A stretch of 64,000 nucleotides of DNA from Paraburkholderia fynbosensis (GTDB lineage: Bacteria > Pseudomonadota > Gammaproteobacteria > Burkholderiales > Burkholderiaceae): NCBI RefSeq assembly GCF_902859935.1, contig NZ_CADIKI010000019.1, positions 1 to 64,000 of the forward strand. Reading direction: 5' to 3'. Position 1 is the stretch's first letter. Each line of letters opens with the position of its first letter. The notes beneath the pieces were generated by a model, which ran no database searches, was not told the origin of the DNA, and was given only the letters and a program-made list of their open reading frames with translations. The position numbers and the translations under genes are program-made. Below, one piece after another: positions 26,376 through 34,197 of this stretch.

Positions 26376-26412
26376 TTGCAAGACCGGGATTATTTGTTAT
26401 AATCTCGGTCTT
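26376..26412 (+). promoter_or_regulatory. Promoter of the rplN (spc) operon overlapping an inverted repeat
   Basis: TTGCAA (26376-26381), a 16-bp spacer and a perfect TATAAT (26398-26403) preceded by TGT (extended -10) form a strong promoter in the 290-bp rpsQ-rplN spacer. A 13-bp inverted repeat, AAGACCGGGATTA (26380-26392) / TAATCTCGGTCTT (26400-26412), covers the spacer and the -10. CCCTCTTTTA follows, so read-through RNA could also terminate here. Confidence 0.75.
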
Positions 26413-26621
26413 CCCTCTTTTATGGGAGCCCCGTCGCGGGCGAAGTTGGTGGGGGAAGCGGTTCGGGCGCCAGCCTGTACCGAAGGATTCACCGGATTGC
26501 GATGGCGGGTTTCGTTTGCCGTCGCTGCTGTTCATACCCAAGCAGCCGATTGGCTGACGGGACCAAGACTGACCGGGTACGCCATGGTGGTGTGACCGGA
26601 TTAAGTTGGGAAAGATAAACC
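26413..26621 (+). other. Leader of the rplN operon
   Basis: About 210 bp lie between the rplN promoter and the rplN ATG. No open frame with a credible start and no clear hairpin beyond the promoter element were found. The length suggests a structured leader, but I cannot name one. A GGGAAAG stretch 8 bp before the ATG can serve as the ribosome-binding site. Confidence 0.4.
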
Positions 26622-26990
26622 ATGATCCAGACCGAAACTCGGCTTGAAGTGGCCGACAACACGGGTGCGCGTGAAGTCATGTGCATCAAGGTGCTCGGCG
26701 GCTCGAAGCGTCGTTATGCCAGCATTGGCGACATCATTAAGGTGACCGTCAAAGAAGCAACGCCGCGCGGGCGCGTGAAGAAAGGCGAAATTTATAACGC
26801 CGTGGTGGTTCGCACCGCCAAGGGCGTGCGCCGTCAGGACGGCTCGCTGATCAAGTTCGATGGCAACGCCGCTGTGTTGTTGAATGCCAAGCTCGAACCT
26901 ATTGGCACCCGTATTTTCGGGCCTGTCACGCGCGAGTTGCGCAGCGAACGATTCATGAAGATCGTTTCGCTGGCACCTGAAGTGCTGTAA
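26622..26990 (+). CDS. rplN: 50S ribosomal protein L14
   Basis: The 122-aa product is L14, which forms an intersubunit bridge with 16S helix 44. It begins MIQTETRLEVADNTGAREVM and carries CIKVLGGSKRRYASIGDIIK and GTRIFGPVTRELR. It is the first gene of the spc operon here, behind its own promoter. rplX follows 9 bp downstream. Confidence 0.98.
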   Translation: MIQTETRLEVADNTGAREVMCIKVLGGSKRRYASIGDIIKVTVKEATPRGRVKKGEIYNAVVVRTAKGVRRQDGSLIKFDGNAAVLLNAKLEPIGTRIFGPVTRELRSERFMKIVSLAPEVL

Positions 26991-26999
26991 GGAGTCGCG

Positions 27000-27308
27000 A
27001 TGAACAAGATTCGCAAGGGTGACGAAGTTATCGTCATCACCGGCAAAGATAAAGGCAAGCGCGGCGTCGTGCTGTCCGTTGGCGAAGGCAAAGTTATTGT
27101 CGAGGGTATCAACCTCGTCAAGAAGCATGTCAAGCCGAACCCGATGAAGGGTACGACGGGCGGTGTGGAAGCCAAGACGATGCCGCTGCAAATTTCGAAC
27201 GTCGCATTGGTCGACGCGAATGGCAAGGCGTCGCGTGTAGGCATTAAGGTCGAAGGAGACAAGAAGGTCCGTTTCCTTAAGACGACCGGTGCCGAGCTGA
27301 GCGCCTGA
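27000..27308 (+). CDS. rplX: 50S ribosomal protein L24
   Basis: The 102-aa product is L24, an assembly initiator of the 50S subunit. The KOW motif is near the N terminus (KIRKGDEVIVITGKDKGKRG), followed by VEGINLVKKHVKPNPMKGTT. AAGGAG lies 6 bp before the ATG. It is in the usual place between rplN and rplE. Confidence 0.98.
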   Translation: MNKIRKGDEVIVITGKDKGKRGVVLSVGEGKVIVEGINLVKKHVKPNPMKGTTGGVEAKTMPLQISNVALVDANGKASRVGIKVEGDKKVRFLKTTGAELSA

Positions 27309-27325
27309 CGCTGCGGAGTAAAAAA

Positions 27326-27865
27326 ATGGCTCGTTTGCAAGAGTTTTACAAAGAAAAGGTTGTACCCGGCCTCATCGAGAAGTTCGGTTACAAGTCCGTG
27401 ATGGAAGTGCCGCGCATCACCAAGATCACCCTGAACATGGGCCTTGGCGAAGCGGTTGCTGACAAGAAGATCATCGAAAACGCCGTTGGCGACCTGACGA
27501 AGATCGCAGGCCAGAAGCCGGTGATCACGAAGGCGCGCAAGGCAATCGCTGGCTTCAAGATCCGTCAGGGCTATCCGATCGGTGCAATGGTCACGTTGCG
27601 TGGTCAGGCAATGTACGAATTTCTGGACCGTTTCGTGACGGTTGCGCTCCCGCGTGTGCGTGACTTCCGTGGCGTGTCGGGTCGTGCGTTCGATGGTCGC
27701 GGCAACTACAACATCGGTGTGAAAGAGCAGATCATTTTCCCCGAAATCGACTACGACAAGATCGACGCACTGCGTGGGCTGAACATCAGCATCACGACGA
27801 CTGCGAAGACCGACGACGAAGCAAAGGCTCTGCTCGCCAGCTTCAAGTTCCCGTTCAGAAACTGA
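27326..27865 (+). CDS. rplE: 50S ribosomal protein L5
   Basis: The 179-aa product is L5, which binds 5S rRNA and contacts the P-site tRNA. The family motif ITKITLNMGLGEAVADKKII is near residue 32, and the region with AIAGFKIRQGYPIGAMVTLR and RDFRGVSGRAFDGRGNYNIG is conserved. It is followed after 7 bp by rpsN, which has a GTG start. Confidence 0.98.
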   Translation: MARLQEFYKEKVVPGLIEKFGYKSVMEVPRITKITLNMGLGEAVADKKIIENAVGDLTKIAGQKPVITKARKAIAGFKIRQGYPIGAMVTLRGQAMYEFLDRFVTVALPRVRDFRGVSGRAFDGRGNYNIGVKEQIIFPEIDYDKIDALRGLNISITTTAKTDDEAKALLASFKFPFRN

Positions 27866-27872
27866 GGTTACC

Positions 27873-28178
27873 GTGGCTAAACTGGCACTGATCGAACGTG
27901 AAAAGAAGCGTGCTCGCCTCGCTGCTAAGTACGCTCCCAAGCGTGCAGAGTTGAAGGCGATCATTAGCGATATGAGCAAGTCGGACGAAGAGCATTACGC
28001 AGCACGTCTGGAACTGCAACAACTGCCGCGCAACTCTAACCCGACCCGTAAGCGCAATCGTTGCGCAATTACCGGTCGTCCGCGCGGTACGTTCCGTAAA
28101 TTCGGGCTGGCGCGTAACAAGATTCGTGAAATCGCGTTCCGCGGCGAGATCCCTGGCCTGACCAAGGCGAGCTGGTAA
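27873..28178 (+). CDS. rpsN: 30S ribosomal protein S14
   Basis: The 101-aa product is S14, a 30S head protein. It is the long form that lacks the zinc-binding cysteines. The C-terminal signature reads RNRCAITGRPRGTFRKFGLA followed by RNKIREIAFRGEIPGLTKASW. The start is GTG at 27873 with GAGG 5 bp upstream; this gives the family start MAKLALIERE. Confidence 0.97.
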   Translation: MAKLALIEREKKRARLAAKYAPKRAELKAIISDMSKSDEEHYAARLELQQLPRNSNPTRKRNRCAITGRPRGTFRKFGLARNKIREIAFRGEIPGLTKASW

Positions 28179-28192
28179 TAGGAGAAACGTAA

Positions 28193-28588
28193 ATGAGCAT
28201 GAGTGATCCTATCGCCGATATGCTGACTCGCATCCGCAATGCGCAGATGGTTGAGAAAGTGTCGGTGACTATGCCCTCGTCGAAAGTCAAGGTTGCGATT
28301 GCGCAGGTCCTGAAGGACGAAGGCTATATCGATGATTTCGCAGTGAAGTCCGAAGGTGCGAAGTCTGAATTGAACATCGTGTTGAAGTACTACGCTGGCC
28401 GTCCGGTGATCGAGCGCATTGAACGCGTCTCGAAGCCTGGTCTGCGTGTGTACCGCGGCCGTAACGACATCCCCGTGGTCATGAATGGCCTCGGCGTGGC
28501 AATCGTGTCGACGCCGAAGGGCGTGATGACGGACCGCAAGGCGCGTGCAACGGGCGTTGGCGGCGAAGTCATCTGCTACGTCGCTTAA
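28193..28588 (+). CDS. rpsH: 30S ribosomal protein S8
   Basis: The 131-aa product is S8, which organises the central 16S domain; in E. coli it represses the spc operon by binding mRNA at rplE. It begins [20 protein letters not shown] and carries the C-terminal signature [20 protein letters not shown] and [16 protein letters not shown] precedes the start. Confidence 0.98.
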
Positions 28589-28606
28589 GGCCGAAAGGAG
28601 AGAAAC

Positions 28607-29137
28607 ATGTCTCGAGTAGGTAAAAGCCCGATCGCGCTGCAAGGCGCAGAAGTGGCCCTTAGCGACGAACGCATTACCGTCAAGGGCCCGCTGGGTACGA
28701 TTTCGCAGGCTGCCAACAGCCTCGTGAAAGTGGTGAACGACAACGGCACGTTGAAGATCGAGCCGGTGGGCGAGAGCCGCGAAGCGAATGCGATGTCGGG
28801 CACGATGCGCGCACTGGTTGCGAACATGGTGCACGGCGTGACGAAGGGTTTCGAGCGCAAGCTGACGCTGGTTGGCGTCGGTTACCGCGCACAGGCGCAA
28901 GGCGACAAGTTGAACCTGTCGCTGGGTTTCTCGCACCCTGTGGTGCACCAGATGCCGGAAGGCGTCAAGGCTGAAACCCCGTCGCAAACCGAAATCGTGA
29001 TTAAGGGGATCAGCAAACAGCAAGTTGGCCAGGTCGCTGCAGAAGTGCGCGGCTATCGCCCGCCGGAGCCCTACAAGGGCAAGGGTGTGCGTTATGCCAA
29101 TGAGGTTGTGATCCTCAAAGAAACGAAGAAGAAGTAA
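28607..29137 (+). CDS. rplF: 50S ribosomal protein L6
   Basis: The 176-aa product is L6, near the sarcin-ricin loop and factor-binding site. It starts MSRVGKSPIALQGAEVALSD and shows GVTKGFERKLTLVGVGYRAQ and, near the end, RGYRPPEPYKGKGVRYANE, the L6 signature. GGAGAGAAAC precedes the ATG. Confidence 0.98.
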   Translation: MSRVGKSPIALQGAEVALSDERITVKGPLGTISQAANSLVKVVNDNGTLKIEPVGESREANAMSGTMRALVANMVHGVTKGFERKLTLVGVGYRAQAQGDKLNLSLGFSHPVVHQMPEGVKAETPSQTEIVIKGISKQQVGQVAAEVRGYRPPEPYKGKGVRYANEVVILKETKKK

Positions 29138-29149
29138 GGGTGCGCAATC

Positions 29150-29515
29150 ATGGATAAGACTCAATCTCGCCTGCGCCGCGCTCGTCAGACGCGTATCAAG
29201 ATCGCTGAGCTGCAGGTCGCGCGTCTCGCCGTGCATCGCACGAACACGCACATCTATGCGCAAGTGTTCTCGCCGTGCGGCACCAAGGTGCTCGCCAGCG
29301 CGTCGACGCTCGAAGCCGAAGTGCGTGCGCAATTGGCTGATCAGACGGGCAAGGGCGGCAACGTCGCTGCAGCGACCCTGATCGGTAAGCGCATCGCAGA
29401 AAAGGCTAAGGCTGCCGGCATCGAATCCGTCGCCTTCGACCGTTCGGGTTTCCGTTACCACGGCCGCGTGAAAGCGCTGGCTGATGCGGCGCGCGAAGCC
29501 GGACTCAAGTTCTAA
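29150..29515 (+). CDS. rplR: 50S ribosomal protein L18
   Basis: The 121-aa product is L18, which binds 5S rRNA with L5 in the central protuberance. It begins MDKTQSRLRRARQTRIKIAE and ends with VAFDRSGFRYHGRVKALADA, the family signature. It sits between rplF and rpsE, as in the E. coli spc operon. Confidence 0.98.
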   Translation: MDKTQSRLRRARQTRIKIAELQVARLAVHRTNTHIYAQVFSPCGTKVLASASTLEAEVRAQLADQTGKGGNVAAATLIGKRIAEKAKAAGIESVAFDRSGFRYHGRVKALADAAREAGLKF

Positions 29516-29529
29516 GGGAAGAATTCGTC

Positions 29530-30048
29530 ATGGCAAAGATGCAAGCGAAAGTTCAGGCTGACGAACGCGACGACGGCCTTCGTGAAAAAATGATTTCGGT
29601 CAACCGCGTGACCAAGGTCGTGAAGGGTGGCCGGATTCTCGGTTTCGCCGCACTGACCGTGGTCGGCGATGGTGATGGCCGCGTCGGTATGGGCAAGGGC
29701 AAGGCGAAGGAAGTGCCTGTCGCTGTTCAGAAGGCGATGGAACAGGCTCGCCGCAACATGTTCAAGGTGCCGCTGAAGAACGGTACCCTGCAACACGAAG
29801 TGCACGGTAAGCACGGCGCATCGATGGTCCTCCTCGCTCCGGCGAAGGACGGTACCGGCGTGATCGCTGGCGGTCCGATGCGCGCAGTGTTCGACGTGAT
29901 GGGCGTGCAGAACGTTGTGGCCAAGAGCCACGGTTCGACGAACCCGTACAACCTCGTTCGTGCAACCCTCGACGGCCTGCGCAAGCAGTCGACGCCGGGT
30001 GACATCGCGGCGAAGCGCGGCAAGTCCGTCGAAGATATTCTGGGCTAA
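29530..30048 (+). CDS. rpsE: 30S ribosomal protein S5
   Basis: The 172-aa product is S5, at the mRNA entry tunnel and important for accuracy. It shows EKMISVNRVTKVVKGGRILG followed by FAALTVVGDGDGRVGMGKGK, and later VFDVMGVQNVVAKSHGSTNP. A GGAAGAA site is upstream. It is followed 10 bp later by rpmD. Confidence 0.98.
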   Translation: MAKMQAKVQADERDDGLREKMISVNRVTKVVKGGRILGFAALTVVGDGDGRVGMGKGKAKEVPVAVQKAMEQARRNMFKVPLKNGTLQHEVHGKHGASMVLLAPAKDGTGVIAGGPMRAVFDVMGVQNVVAKSHGSTNPYNLVRATLDGLRKQSTPGDIAAKRGKSVEDILG

Positions 30049-30058
30049 GGTGGACACC

Positions 30059-30241
30059 ATGTCTGATAAAACTGTCAAGGTCCAGCTCGTCAAGAGCCTG
30101 ATCGGCACCCGTGAAACGCATCGTGCAACGGTGCGTGGCTTGGGCCTGCGCCGACTCAACTCGGTTAGCGAGTTGCAGGATACGCCGGCTGTGCGCGGCA
30201 TGATCAACAAGGTTTCGTACCTCGTTAAGGTCATCAGCTAA
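30059..30241 (+). CDS. rpmD: 50S ribosomal protein L30
   Basis: The 60-aa product is L30, a small 50S protein. It reads MSDKTVKVQLVKSLIGTRET and carries RATVRGLGLRRLNSVSEL and the end GMINKVSYLVKVIS, which define the family. The start is the ATG 10 bp after rpsE, with AAGGTGG 7 bp upstream as ribosome-binding site. An open frame continues upstream inside rpsE but is not part of this gene. Confidence 0.97.
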   Translation: MSDKTVKVQLVKSLIGTRETHRATVRGLGLRRLNSVSELQDTPAVRGMINKVSYLVKVIS

Positions 30242-30270
30242 GCGGCTGACCAGGACTCAAGGAGTTGATA

Positions 30271-30705
30271 ATGGAATTGAATAACCTGAAGCCGGCTGAA
30301 GGCGCGAAGCACGCAAAGCGTCGCGTTGGTCGCGGTATCGGCTCCGGCCTCGGCAAGACCGCTGGCCGTGGTCACAAGGGTCAGAAGTCGCGTTCGGGCG
30401 GCTTTCACAAGGTTGGCTTCGAAGGCGGTCAAATGCCGCTGCAACGTCGCCTGCCGAAGCGTGGCTTCACCTCGCTGACGAAGGAATTCGTCGGTGAAGT
30501 GCGTCTCTCGGATCTGGAAAAGCTGCCGGTCGACGAAATCGATCTGCTGGCTCTGAAGCAAGCTGGCCTCGTTGGCGAGCTGATCAGGAGCGCCAAGATC
30601 ATTGCGACGGGCGAGCTCAAGCGCAAGGTCGTTGTGAAGGGTCTGGGTGCGACGAAGGGTGCGCGCGCTGCTATTGAAGCAGCCGGCGGCTCTTTTGCCG
30701 AGTAA
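30271..30705 (+). CDS. rplO: 50S ribosomal protein L15
   Basis: The 144-aa product is L15, needed late in 50S assembly. It begins MELNNLKPAEGAKHAKRRVG followed by RGIGSGLGKTAGRGHKGQKS, the L15 signature. GGAG lies 6 bp before ATG 30271; an in-frame TTG at 30265 is too close to that site. secY follows, with a 46-bp spacer. Confidence 0.97.
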   Translation: MELNNLKPAEGAKHAKRRVGRGIGSGLGKTAGRGHKGQKSRSGGFHKVGFEGGQMPLQRRLPKRGFTSLTKEFVGEVRLSDLEKLPVDEIDLLALKQAGLVGELIRSAKIIATGELKRKVVVKGLGATKGARAAIEAAGGSFAE

Positions 30706-30751
30706 CGCGCAAGTTATTTGCCGTCACTAGCATTTGCATCGGAGAAGGTAC

Positions 30752-32098
30752 TTGGCTAACAGCCCGAGTCTCGCAAAACCCGGTCGCAGCGCGGCGAAGT
30801 TTGGCGATCTGCGTCGGCGTGCAGTGTTCCTGCTGCTGGCGTTGATCGTCTACCGTATCGGCGCGCATATTCCGGTGCCGGGTATTGACCCGGACCAGCT
30901 GGCAAAGTTGTTCCAAAGCCAGTCGGGCGGCATCCTTGGCATGTTCAACATGTTTTCGGGTGGCGCACTTTCGCGGTTCACGATTTTTGCGCTGGGGATC
31001 ATGCCGTACATTTCGGCGTCGATCATCATGCAGTTGCTGGCGATTGTCTCGCCGCAACTCGAAGCGCTGAAAAAGGAAGGGCAGGCGGGTCAACGGAAGA
31101 TTACGCAGTACACGCGTATCTTTACGGTCCTGCTGGCGACGTTCCAGGCGTTTGGCATTGCCGTCGCACTGGAAAATCAGCCGGGCCTGGTAATCGATCC
31201 GGGGATGGTGTTTCGGTTGACGACGGTCGTGACGCTGGTGACCGGCACGATGTTCCTGATGTGGCTCGGTGAGCAGATCACGGAACGTGGGCTTGGCAAC
31301 GGTATCTCGATCATCATTTTCGGCGGTATTGCGGCGGGTTTCCCGAACGCAATCGGTGGTCTTTTCGAATTGGTGCGAACCGGCTCGATGAGCATCATCT
31401 CGGCGATTATCGTGGTCGCGCTGATTGCCGCAGTGACGTATCTGGTGGTGTTCATCGAACGCGGCCAGCGCAAGATTCTTGTGAACTACGCCAAGCGGCA
31501 AGTCGGTAACAAGATTTACGGCGGACAGTCTTCGCATCTGCCGCTGAAGCTGAACATGTCGGGTGTGATTCCGCCGATCTTCGCATCGTCGATCATTCTC
31601 TTCCCGGCAACTATCCTGAACTGGTTTAGTTCGGGGTCGCGTACCAGCTGGTTCGCAGACACGTTGCACAATGTGGCCGAAGCCCTCAAGCCCGGTCAAC
31701 CCGTGTACGTGTTGCTGTACGCGTTGGCGATCGTCTTCTTCTGCTTCTTCTACACCGCACTGGTGTTCAACAGCAGGGAAACGGCCGACAACCTGAAAAA
31801 GAGTGGCGCTTTCGTCCCAGGCATCCGCCCGGGCGATCAAACGGCGCGATATATCGACCGTATCCTCACGCGTTTGACGCTGGCTGGTGCGATCTACATC
31901 GTGTTTGTTTGTCTGCTGCCCGAATTTCTGGTGCTGCGCTGGAACGTGCCGTTTTATTTTGGTGGAACGTCGCTGCTGATCATTGTCGTCGTCACAATGG
32001 ATTTCATGGCGCAGGTGCAGTCGTACGTTATGTCGCAACAGTATGAATCGCTGCTGAAGAAAGCTAATTTCAAAGGCGGCGGCGTCCCGATGCGTTGA
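30752..32098 (+). CDS. secY: Preprotein translocase subunit SecY
   Basis: The 448-aa product is the channel subunit of SecYEG in the inner membrane, with about ten hydrophobic segments. Diagnostic stretches include YRIGAHIPVPGIDPDQLAKL near residue 35, GIMPYISASIIMQLL near 88, and NVPFYFGGTSLLIIVVVTMD in the last third. The start is TTG at 30752 with GGAGA 6 bp upstream, giving the family start MANSPSLAKPGRSAAKFGDL. An upstream frame adds six residues without a better site. infA follows 8 bp later. Confidence 0.97.
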   Translation: MANSPSLAKPGRSAAKFGDLRRRAVFLLLALIVYRIGAHIPVPGIDPDQLAKLFQSQSGGILGMFNMFSGGALSRFTIFALGIMPYISASIIMQLLAIVSPQLEALKKEGQAGQRKITQYTRIFTVLLATFQAFGIAVALENQPGLVIDPGMVFRLTTVVTLVTGTMFLMWLGEQITERGLGNGISIIIFGGIAAGFPNAIGGLFELVRTGSMSIISAIIVVALIAAVTYLVVFIERGQRKILVNYAKRQVGNKIYGGQSSHLPLKLNMSGVIPPIFASSIILFPATILNWFSSGSRTSWFADTLHNVAEALKPGQPVYVLLYALAIVFFCFFYTALVFNSRETADNLKKSGAFVPGIRPGDQTARYIDRILTRLTLAGAIYIVFVCLLPEFLVLRWNVPFYFGGTSLLIIVVVTMDFMAQVQSYVMSQQYESLLKKANFKGGGVPMR

Positions 32099-32106
32099 AA
32101 GGACTT

Positions 32107-32325
32107 ATGGCCAAAGACGATGTTATCCAGATGCAGGGTGAAGTCATCGAAAACCTGCCTAACGCTACCTTCAGGGTGAAGCTGGAAAACGGCCATGTCG
32201 TATTGGGACACATATCCGGGAAGATGCGGATGCACTACATCCGAATCTTGCCGGGCGACAAGGTGACGGTTGAATTGACGCCTTACGATCTGTCGCGTGC
32301 GCGGATCGTGTTCCGGGCGAAGTGA
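32107..32325 (+). CDS. infA: Translation initiation factor IF-1
   Basis: The 72-aa product is IF-1, an S1-like OB-fold protein that blocks the A site during initiation. It reads MAKDDVIQMQGEVIENLPNA and carries GHISGKMRMHYIRILPGDKV. The full length matches the 72-aa family norm. An upstream in-frame ATG at 32095 overlaps the secY stop and is less likely, because AAAGGA lies just before 32107. Confidence 0.97.
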   Translation: MAKDDVIQMQGEVIENLPNATFRVKLENGHVVLGHISGKMRMHYIRILPGDKVTVELTPYDLSRARIVFRAK

Positions 32326-32345
32326 TTTGAAAAAAGGGTAATATC

Positions 32346-32462
32346 ATGAAAGTGATGGCATCGGTTAAGCGCATTTGCCGCAATTGCAAGATCATCAAGC
32401 GCAAAGGCGTTGTGCGCGTGATTTGCAGCTCTGATCCGCGCCACAAACAGCGTCAAGGCTGA
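32346..32462 (+). CDS. rpmJ: 50S ribosomal protein L36
   Basis: This 38-aa gene encodes L36, the smallest 50S protein. The sequence begins [20 protein letters not shown] and ends [11 protein letters not shown]. The zinc ribbon residues Cys11, Cys14, Cys27 and His33 are all present, so it is the zinc-binding form. It lies 20 bp after infA and 41 bp before rpsM, its usual place. Confidence 0.97.
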
Positions 32463-32503
32463 ACGCCGCGCTTTTGCTTGCGCTTTTTGTTTGAGGAAAA
32501 ACA

Positions 32504-32869
32504 ATGGCTCGTATCGCAGGGGTTAACATCCCGAATCACCAGCATACTGAAATCGGCCTGACGGCTATTTACGGTATCGGCCGCACGCGCTCGCGCGACA
32601 TTTGCGTCGCTGCTGGTGTGGCATTTTCGAAGAAGGTCAAAGACCTGAACGACGCAGACCTCGAAAAGCTGCGTGAAGAAGTCGGCAAGTTCATCGTTGA
32701 AGGCGATCTGCGCCGTGAAACGACGATGAACATCAAGCGCCTGATGGATCTCGGCTGCTACCGTGGCGTGCGGCATCGTAAGGGCTTGCCCCTGCGCGGC
32801 CAACGTACGCGTACGAATGCCCGTACGCGCAAGGGTCCGCGTCGTGCAGCGCAATCGCTGAAGAAGTAA
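32504..32869 (+). CDS. rpsM: 30S ribosomal protein S13
   Basis: The 121-aa product is S13, which forms bridges to the 50S central protuberance and touches P-site tRNA. It begins [20 protein letters not shown] and ends with the basic tail [20 protein letters not shown]. It opens the alpha-operon gene order rpsM-rpsK-rpsD-rpoA-rplQ. Confidence 0.98.
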
Positions 32870-32897
32870 GCGGAACTGACAGTTACAGGAAAACGTA

Positions 32898-33302
32898 ATG
32901 GCTAAGGCTTCGAACAACTCCGCGGCGCAACGCGTTCGCAAGAAGGTCAAGAAGAACGTCGCCGAGGGCGTGGTTCACGTTCACGCGTCGTTCAACAACA
33001 CCATCATCACGATCACCGATCGTCAAGGCAATGCACTTGCTTGGGCAACCTCGGGTGGTCAGGGCTTCAAGGGTTCGCGTAAGTCGACCCCGTTTGCAGC
33101 TCAGGTGGCAGCCGAATCGGCAGGCCGCGTGGCGATGGAATACGGCGTCAAGAACCTCGAAGTGCGGATCAAGGGCCCCGGTCCTGGCCGTGAGTCGGCG
33201 GTGCGCGCGTTGCATGGTCTTGGCATCAAGATCACCGCGATCTCCGACGTAACTCCGGTGCCGCACAACGGCTGCCGTCCGCCGAAGCGTCGTCGTATCT
33301 AA
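32898..33302 (+). CDS. rpsK: 30S ribosomal protein S11
   Basis: The 134-aa product is S11, on the 30S platform near the Shine-Dalgarno helix. It shows GVVHVHASFNNTIITITDRQ near residue 23 and the C-terminal signature DVTPVPHNGCRPPKRRRI. A 147-bp spacer with palindromes separates it from rpsD. Confidence 0.98.
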   Translation: MAKASNNSAAQRVRKKVKKNVAEGVVHVHASFNNTIITITDRQGNALAWATSGGQGFKGSRKSTPFAAQVAAESAGRVAMEYGVKNLEVRIKGPGPGRESAVRALHGLGIKITAISDVTPVPHNGCRPPKRRRI

Positions 33303-33326
33303 GACGCGGGTTTTGCTTGCGCCTGT

Positions 33327-33346
33327 TGCCGCCCCGCGCGGCGGCA
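33327..33346 (+). other. Hairpin after rpsK
   Basis: TGCCGCC/GGCGGCA pairs around a 6-nt loop, 24 bp after the rpsK stop codon. There is no T run, so it may be an mRNA 3' stabiliser or part of a leader for rpsD. Confidence 0.45.
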
Positions 33347-33405
33347 GGCTGCTTGCGTTATTGAATTGACTAAGCCCACCGTTCGACCCAAAGGGTTCGG
33401 ACTAG

Positions 33406-33425
33406 CGCGAATGCATGCATTCGCG
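33406..33425 (+). repeat. Perfect 20-bp palindrome before rpsD
   Basis: CGCGAATGCATGCATTCGCG is a perfect self-complementary 20-mer, 24 bp before the rpsD start. It could be a DNA-binding site or an RNA hairpin in the rpsD leader. S4 is the alpha-operon autoregulator in E. coli, but its operator there lies before rpsM. Confidence 0.6.
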
Positions 33426-33449
33426 TGATTAATCATAGAAGGAATCAAC

Positions 33450-34073
33450 GTGGCACGTTATATCGGCCCTAAGGCCAAGCTGTCCCGCCGTGAAGGCACT
33501 GACCTCTTCCTGAAGAGCGCCCGTCGTTCGCTCGCCGACAAGTGCAAGCTTGACAGCAAGCCTGGCCAACATGGCCGCACCTCGGGTGCACGTACGTCCG
33601 ACTACGGCACGCAGTTGCGCGAAAAGCAAAAAGTTAAGCGTATCTACGGTGTTCTCGAGCGTCAATTCCGCCGCTACTTCGCTGAAGCCGACCGCCTGAA
33701 GGGCAACACGGGTGAAAACCTGCTCCAGTTGCTCGAATCGCGTCTGGACAACGTCGTGTATCGCATGGGCTTCGGCTCGACGCGCGCTGAAGCACGTCAG
33801 CTCGTTAGCCACAAAGCCATCATGGTGAATGGCGTTGTGTCGAACATCCCGTCGATGCAAGTTAAGGCAGGCGACGTTGTCGCAGTGCGCGAACAGAAGA
33901 AGAAGCAAGCGCGTATTCTCGAAGCGCTGTCGCTGGCTGAGCAAGGCGGTCTGCCGAGCTGGGTCGCAGTCGATTCGAAGAAGTTCGAAGGCACGTTCAA
34001 GTCGAAACCGGAACGCAGCGACATCGCTGGCGATGTCAACGAAAGCCTGATCGTCGAATTGTATTCGCGGTAA
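33450..34073 (+). CDS. rpsD: 30S ribosomal protein S4
   Basis: The 207-aa product is S4, a primary 16S-binding protein, member of the accuracy region and often an mRNA-binding autoregulator. It begins MARYIGPKAKLSRREGTDLF; the S4 RNA-binding domain holds LESRLDNVVYRMGFGSTRAE near residue 93 and ARQLVSHKAIMVNGVVSNIP. The start codon is GTG at 33450 with a GAAGGAA site 7 bp before it. Confidence 0.97.
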   Translation: MARYIGPKAKLSRREGTDLFLKSARRSLADKCKLDSKPGQHGRTSGARTSDYGTQLREKQKVKRIYGVLERQFRRYFAEADRLKGNTGENLLQLLESRLDNVVYRMGFGSTRAEARQLVSHKAIMVNGVVSNIPSMQVKAGDVVAVREQKKKQARILEALSLAEQGGLPSWVAVDSKKFEGTFKSKPERSDIAGDVNESLIVELYSR

Positions 34074-34197
34074 TCGGATTAACGGCCGGGGCACCCCGAT
34101 TGCGTTGCGCAAGGGGGCGTCTCGGCTGTTTATTTTCAGGTTGTTACCGGTCAGCCTTATCGGTGTAACGAGCCGAGGGTATTGAAAAGGAAAACCT

